The notes beneath the pieces are model-generated. The model did not search any database. It was not told the DNA's origin and saw only the letters and a program-made list of their open reading frames with translations. 6,160 nucleotides of DNA from Acidobacteriota bacterium. Lineage in GTDB: Bacteria > Acidobacteriota > Terriglobia > UBA7540. This document shows, piece by piece, positions 5,174 to 6,160 of the stretch. The DNA lies in contig QHZK01000245.1 in the NCBI GenBank assembly GCA_003224635.1, forward strand, positions 1 through 6,160, in the 5' to 3' direction. Position numbers and translations under genes: made by a program. The first letter of the stretch is position 1. Each line of letters starts with the position of its first letter.

Positions 5174-5719
5174 ATGCCAGTTGACACGCGTCTCACCTAC
5201 GAAGATTATTGCCTCCTCCCGAGCGACGGGAAGCGGTACGAGATAATCGACGGAGAACTGTACGTGACGCCGTCACCCCAGTTTGCGCATCAAATCTCCG
5301 TCACGCGAATGACGCGTTATCTCTCGGCCTTCGTCGAAGATAACCAGCTGGGTCTGGTCTTCGTGGCCCCCTTTGACGTGGTGTTTTCCCGGTTCGACGT
5401 CGTCGAACCGGACATCCTGTACGTATCAAAAGCTCGTTCGGAGGTGTTGACTCGGAAAAACGTTCAGGGGGCTCCCGATTTGGTCATCGAGGTCGTTTCG
5501 GAGAGCACTGCGAAAATAGACCGCACGATCAAACTCAAGCTCTACGCCCGTTTTGGAGTTCTCGAATACTGGATCTTTGATCCGAACGGCCCATCGGCGA
5601 AAATCTATCGGCGTCAGCACGGGGCGCTGGAACTCGTCGCAACGCTCGGCCCGAACGATTCATTCACGACCCCACTGCTTCCCGGCTTTAGCCTGCCTCT
5701 GAAGAAGCTGGTTGAGTAG
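5174..5719 (+). CDS. Uma2 family (DUF820) PD-(D/E)XK nuclease-fold protein
   Basis: A 181-residue protein, the usual Uma2 length. The family has a restriction-endonuclease-like fold and is annotated as putative endonuclease; the biological role is not established. Visible motifs are LTYEDYCLLPSDGKRYEIID with the family's YEIIDGEL (22-29), PSPQFAHQ (33-40), EPDILYV (78-84) with the core Asp80, APDLVIEVVSEST (100-112) with core Glu106, D116...K122...Y124, and GVLEYWIFDPN (128-138). The usual SPST is SEST here. The C-terminus LLPGFSLPLKKLVE is typical. All expected acidic core residues are present, so it is probably intact. It lacks a Shine-Dalgarno sequence and may be leaderless. It stands alone on its strand, divergent from the secreted-protein gene and convergent with the amidohydrolase. 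No toxin, antitoxin or methyltransferase partner is visible. Confidence 0.92.
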   Translation: MPVDTRLTYEDYCLLPSDGKRYEIIDGELYVTPSPQFAHQISVTRMTRYLSAFVEDNQLGLVFVAPFDVVFSRFDVVEPDILYVSKARSEVLTRKNVQGAPDLVIEVVSESTAKIDRTIKLKLYARFGVLEYWIFDPNGPSAKIYRRQHGALELVATLGPNDSFTTPLLPGFSLPLKKLVE

Positions 5720-5726
5720 TTTCCCC

Positions 5727-5747
5727 GTAGGCGACCTGTCGCTCTAC
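5727..5747. terminator. Small hairpin between convergent uma2 and amidohydrolase genes
   Basis: GTAGGCGA (5727-5734) pairs with TCGC-T-CTAC (5739-5747) around CCTG, eight base pairs with one bulged T. It spans the 24-bp gap between the two stops and overlaps the amidohydrolase stop codon. There is no clear T-run on either strand, so terminator function is uncertain. Confidence 0.28.
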
Positions 5748-6160
5748 TCTGCCTGATACACCACCTTGCCCCCCACCACCGTCAGCACTACGCGCACATC
5801 CTTGATCCTCGCCGGCGGGATGCTGAAGAGGTCGTCAGAGAGCACGACCAAGTCAGCGAGTTTGCCGGGGGCGATGGTACCCTTTTCCTTTTCCTCAAAC
5901 GCCGCGTAAGCGCTGCCCTGGGTGTAGGCGCGAAGGGCTTCCTCGAGCGTCAGCCGCTGCTCCGGAAACCAGCCGCCGGGATGCTTGCCGTCGAGAGTAG
6001 CGCGCGTCACCGCCGCGTAGACGCCCAGCAGCGGATTGAGCGGTGCAACAGGCCAGTCCGTGCCGAAGGCGAGCGGCGCTCCGGCGTCGAGCATCGACCG
6101 CCAAGCATAGCTGGTGCGGGCGCGCTCCTCGCCGATGCGTTTTTCGGCCCAGCGCCCGTC
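5744..6160 (-). CDS. YtcJ-like amidohydrolase, C-terminal part (5' end outside window)
   Basis: The minus-strand frame is open from the window edge, so ATG 6094 is internal rather than the start. The visible 138 residues begin DGRWAEKRIGEERARTSYAW and end VVGGKVVYQAE. The block APLAFGTDWPVAPLNPLLG has the catalytic/metal-site Asp in FGTDWPV of the amidohydrolase 3 (YtcJ) group. YAAVTRATLDGKHPGGWFPE, LTLEEALRAYTQGSAYAAFE and KGTIAPGKLADLVVLSDDLF are typical of the C-terminal barrel end and the closing composite beta-domain. These enzymes hydrolyse C-N bonds at a metal centre, but the natural substrate cannot be told from this part. The family is usually around 550 residues, so about three quarters lies beyond the window. 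Any signal peptide is outside the window. Confidence 0.92.
   Translation of the reverse strand, partial: DGRWAEKRIGEERARTSYAWRSMLDAGAPLAFGTDWPVAPLNPLLGVYAAVTRATLDGKHPGGWFPEQRLTLEEALRAYTQGSAYAAFEEKEKGTIAPGKLADLVVLSDDLFSIPPARIKDVRVVLTVVGGKVVYQAE

Noticed and set aside
5174..6160. A defence or toxin island formed by Uma2 and the amidohydrolase.
   Set aside because: The genes are convergent and unrelated in function, and no toxin, antitoxin, methyltransferase or helicase is present.

Overview
The window is GC-rich (by eye about 60 %), dense chromosomal DNA from a Gram-negative-type soil bacterium. Acidobacteriota is my best guess. It rests on the mix of families (class I IlvC, ProC, a short DksA-like protein, an ARPP-1 protein, Uma2, a YtcJ-type amidohydrolase), an outer-membrane barrel protein ending in phenylalanine, and intergenic spacers filled with degenerate 7-nt repeats. 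The phylum call is an inference, not something the sequence proves.

Layout. At 2-385 (+) is the C-terminal end of ketol-acid reductoisomerase (ilvC). A repeat-filled spacer follows, then proC at 509-1411 (+). proC converges on a DksA/TraR-type zinc-finger gene (1536-1895, -), and a hairpin at 1483-1514 probably terminates one or both. The DksA-like gene is divergent from an ARPP-1 family gene (2050-3003, +), which has the best sigma70-type promoter in the window (1994-2022). A dispersed-repeat-like spacer (3004-3123) separates it from two minus-strand genes that look like an operon: a secreted protein of unknown function (4057-4980) and, 45 bp downstream, a predicted outer-membrane beta-barrel protein (3124-4011). 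The spacer at 4981-5173 is divergent. A Uma2-family nuclease-fold gene follows (5174-5719, +), perhaps leaderless. It converges on the C-terminal end of a YtcJ-like amidohydrolase (5744-6160, -), which is cut by the window edge.

How the genes relate. IlvC and ProC both serve amino-acid biosynthesis (branched-chain amino acids and proline). The DksA-like protein is a candidate transcription regulator, but nothing here shows its targets. The secreted protein and the barrel protein are likely co-transcribed envelope components. The remaining genes look like independent units.

The most unusual signal is not a gene. Two loci (395-522 and 3860-4053) carry runs of degenerate heptanucleotides with unrelated unit sequences but the same strict 7-nt period, and both are arranged as inverted arms. 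At the second locus one arm lies inside a coding region and encodes the hydrophobic core of the barrel protein's signal peptide. The other arm supplies the Shine-Dalgarno-like sequence of the same gene, and the two arms are complementary across the start codon. I saw no RNA genes, CRISPR array, insertion sequence or clear defence or biosynthetic cluster.
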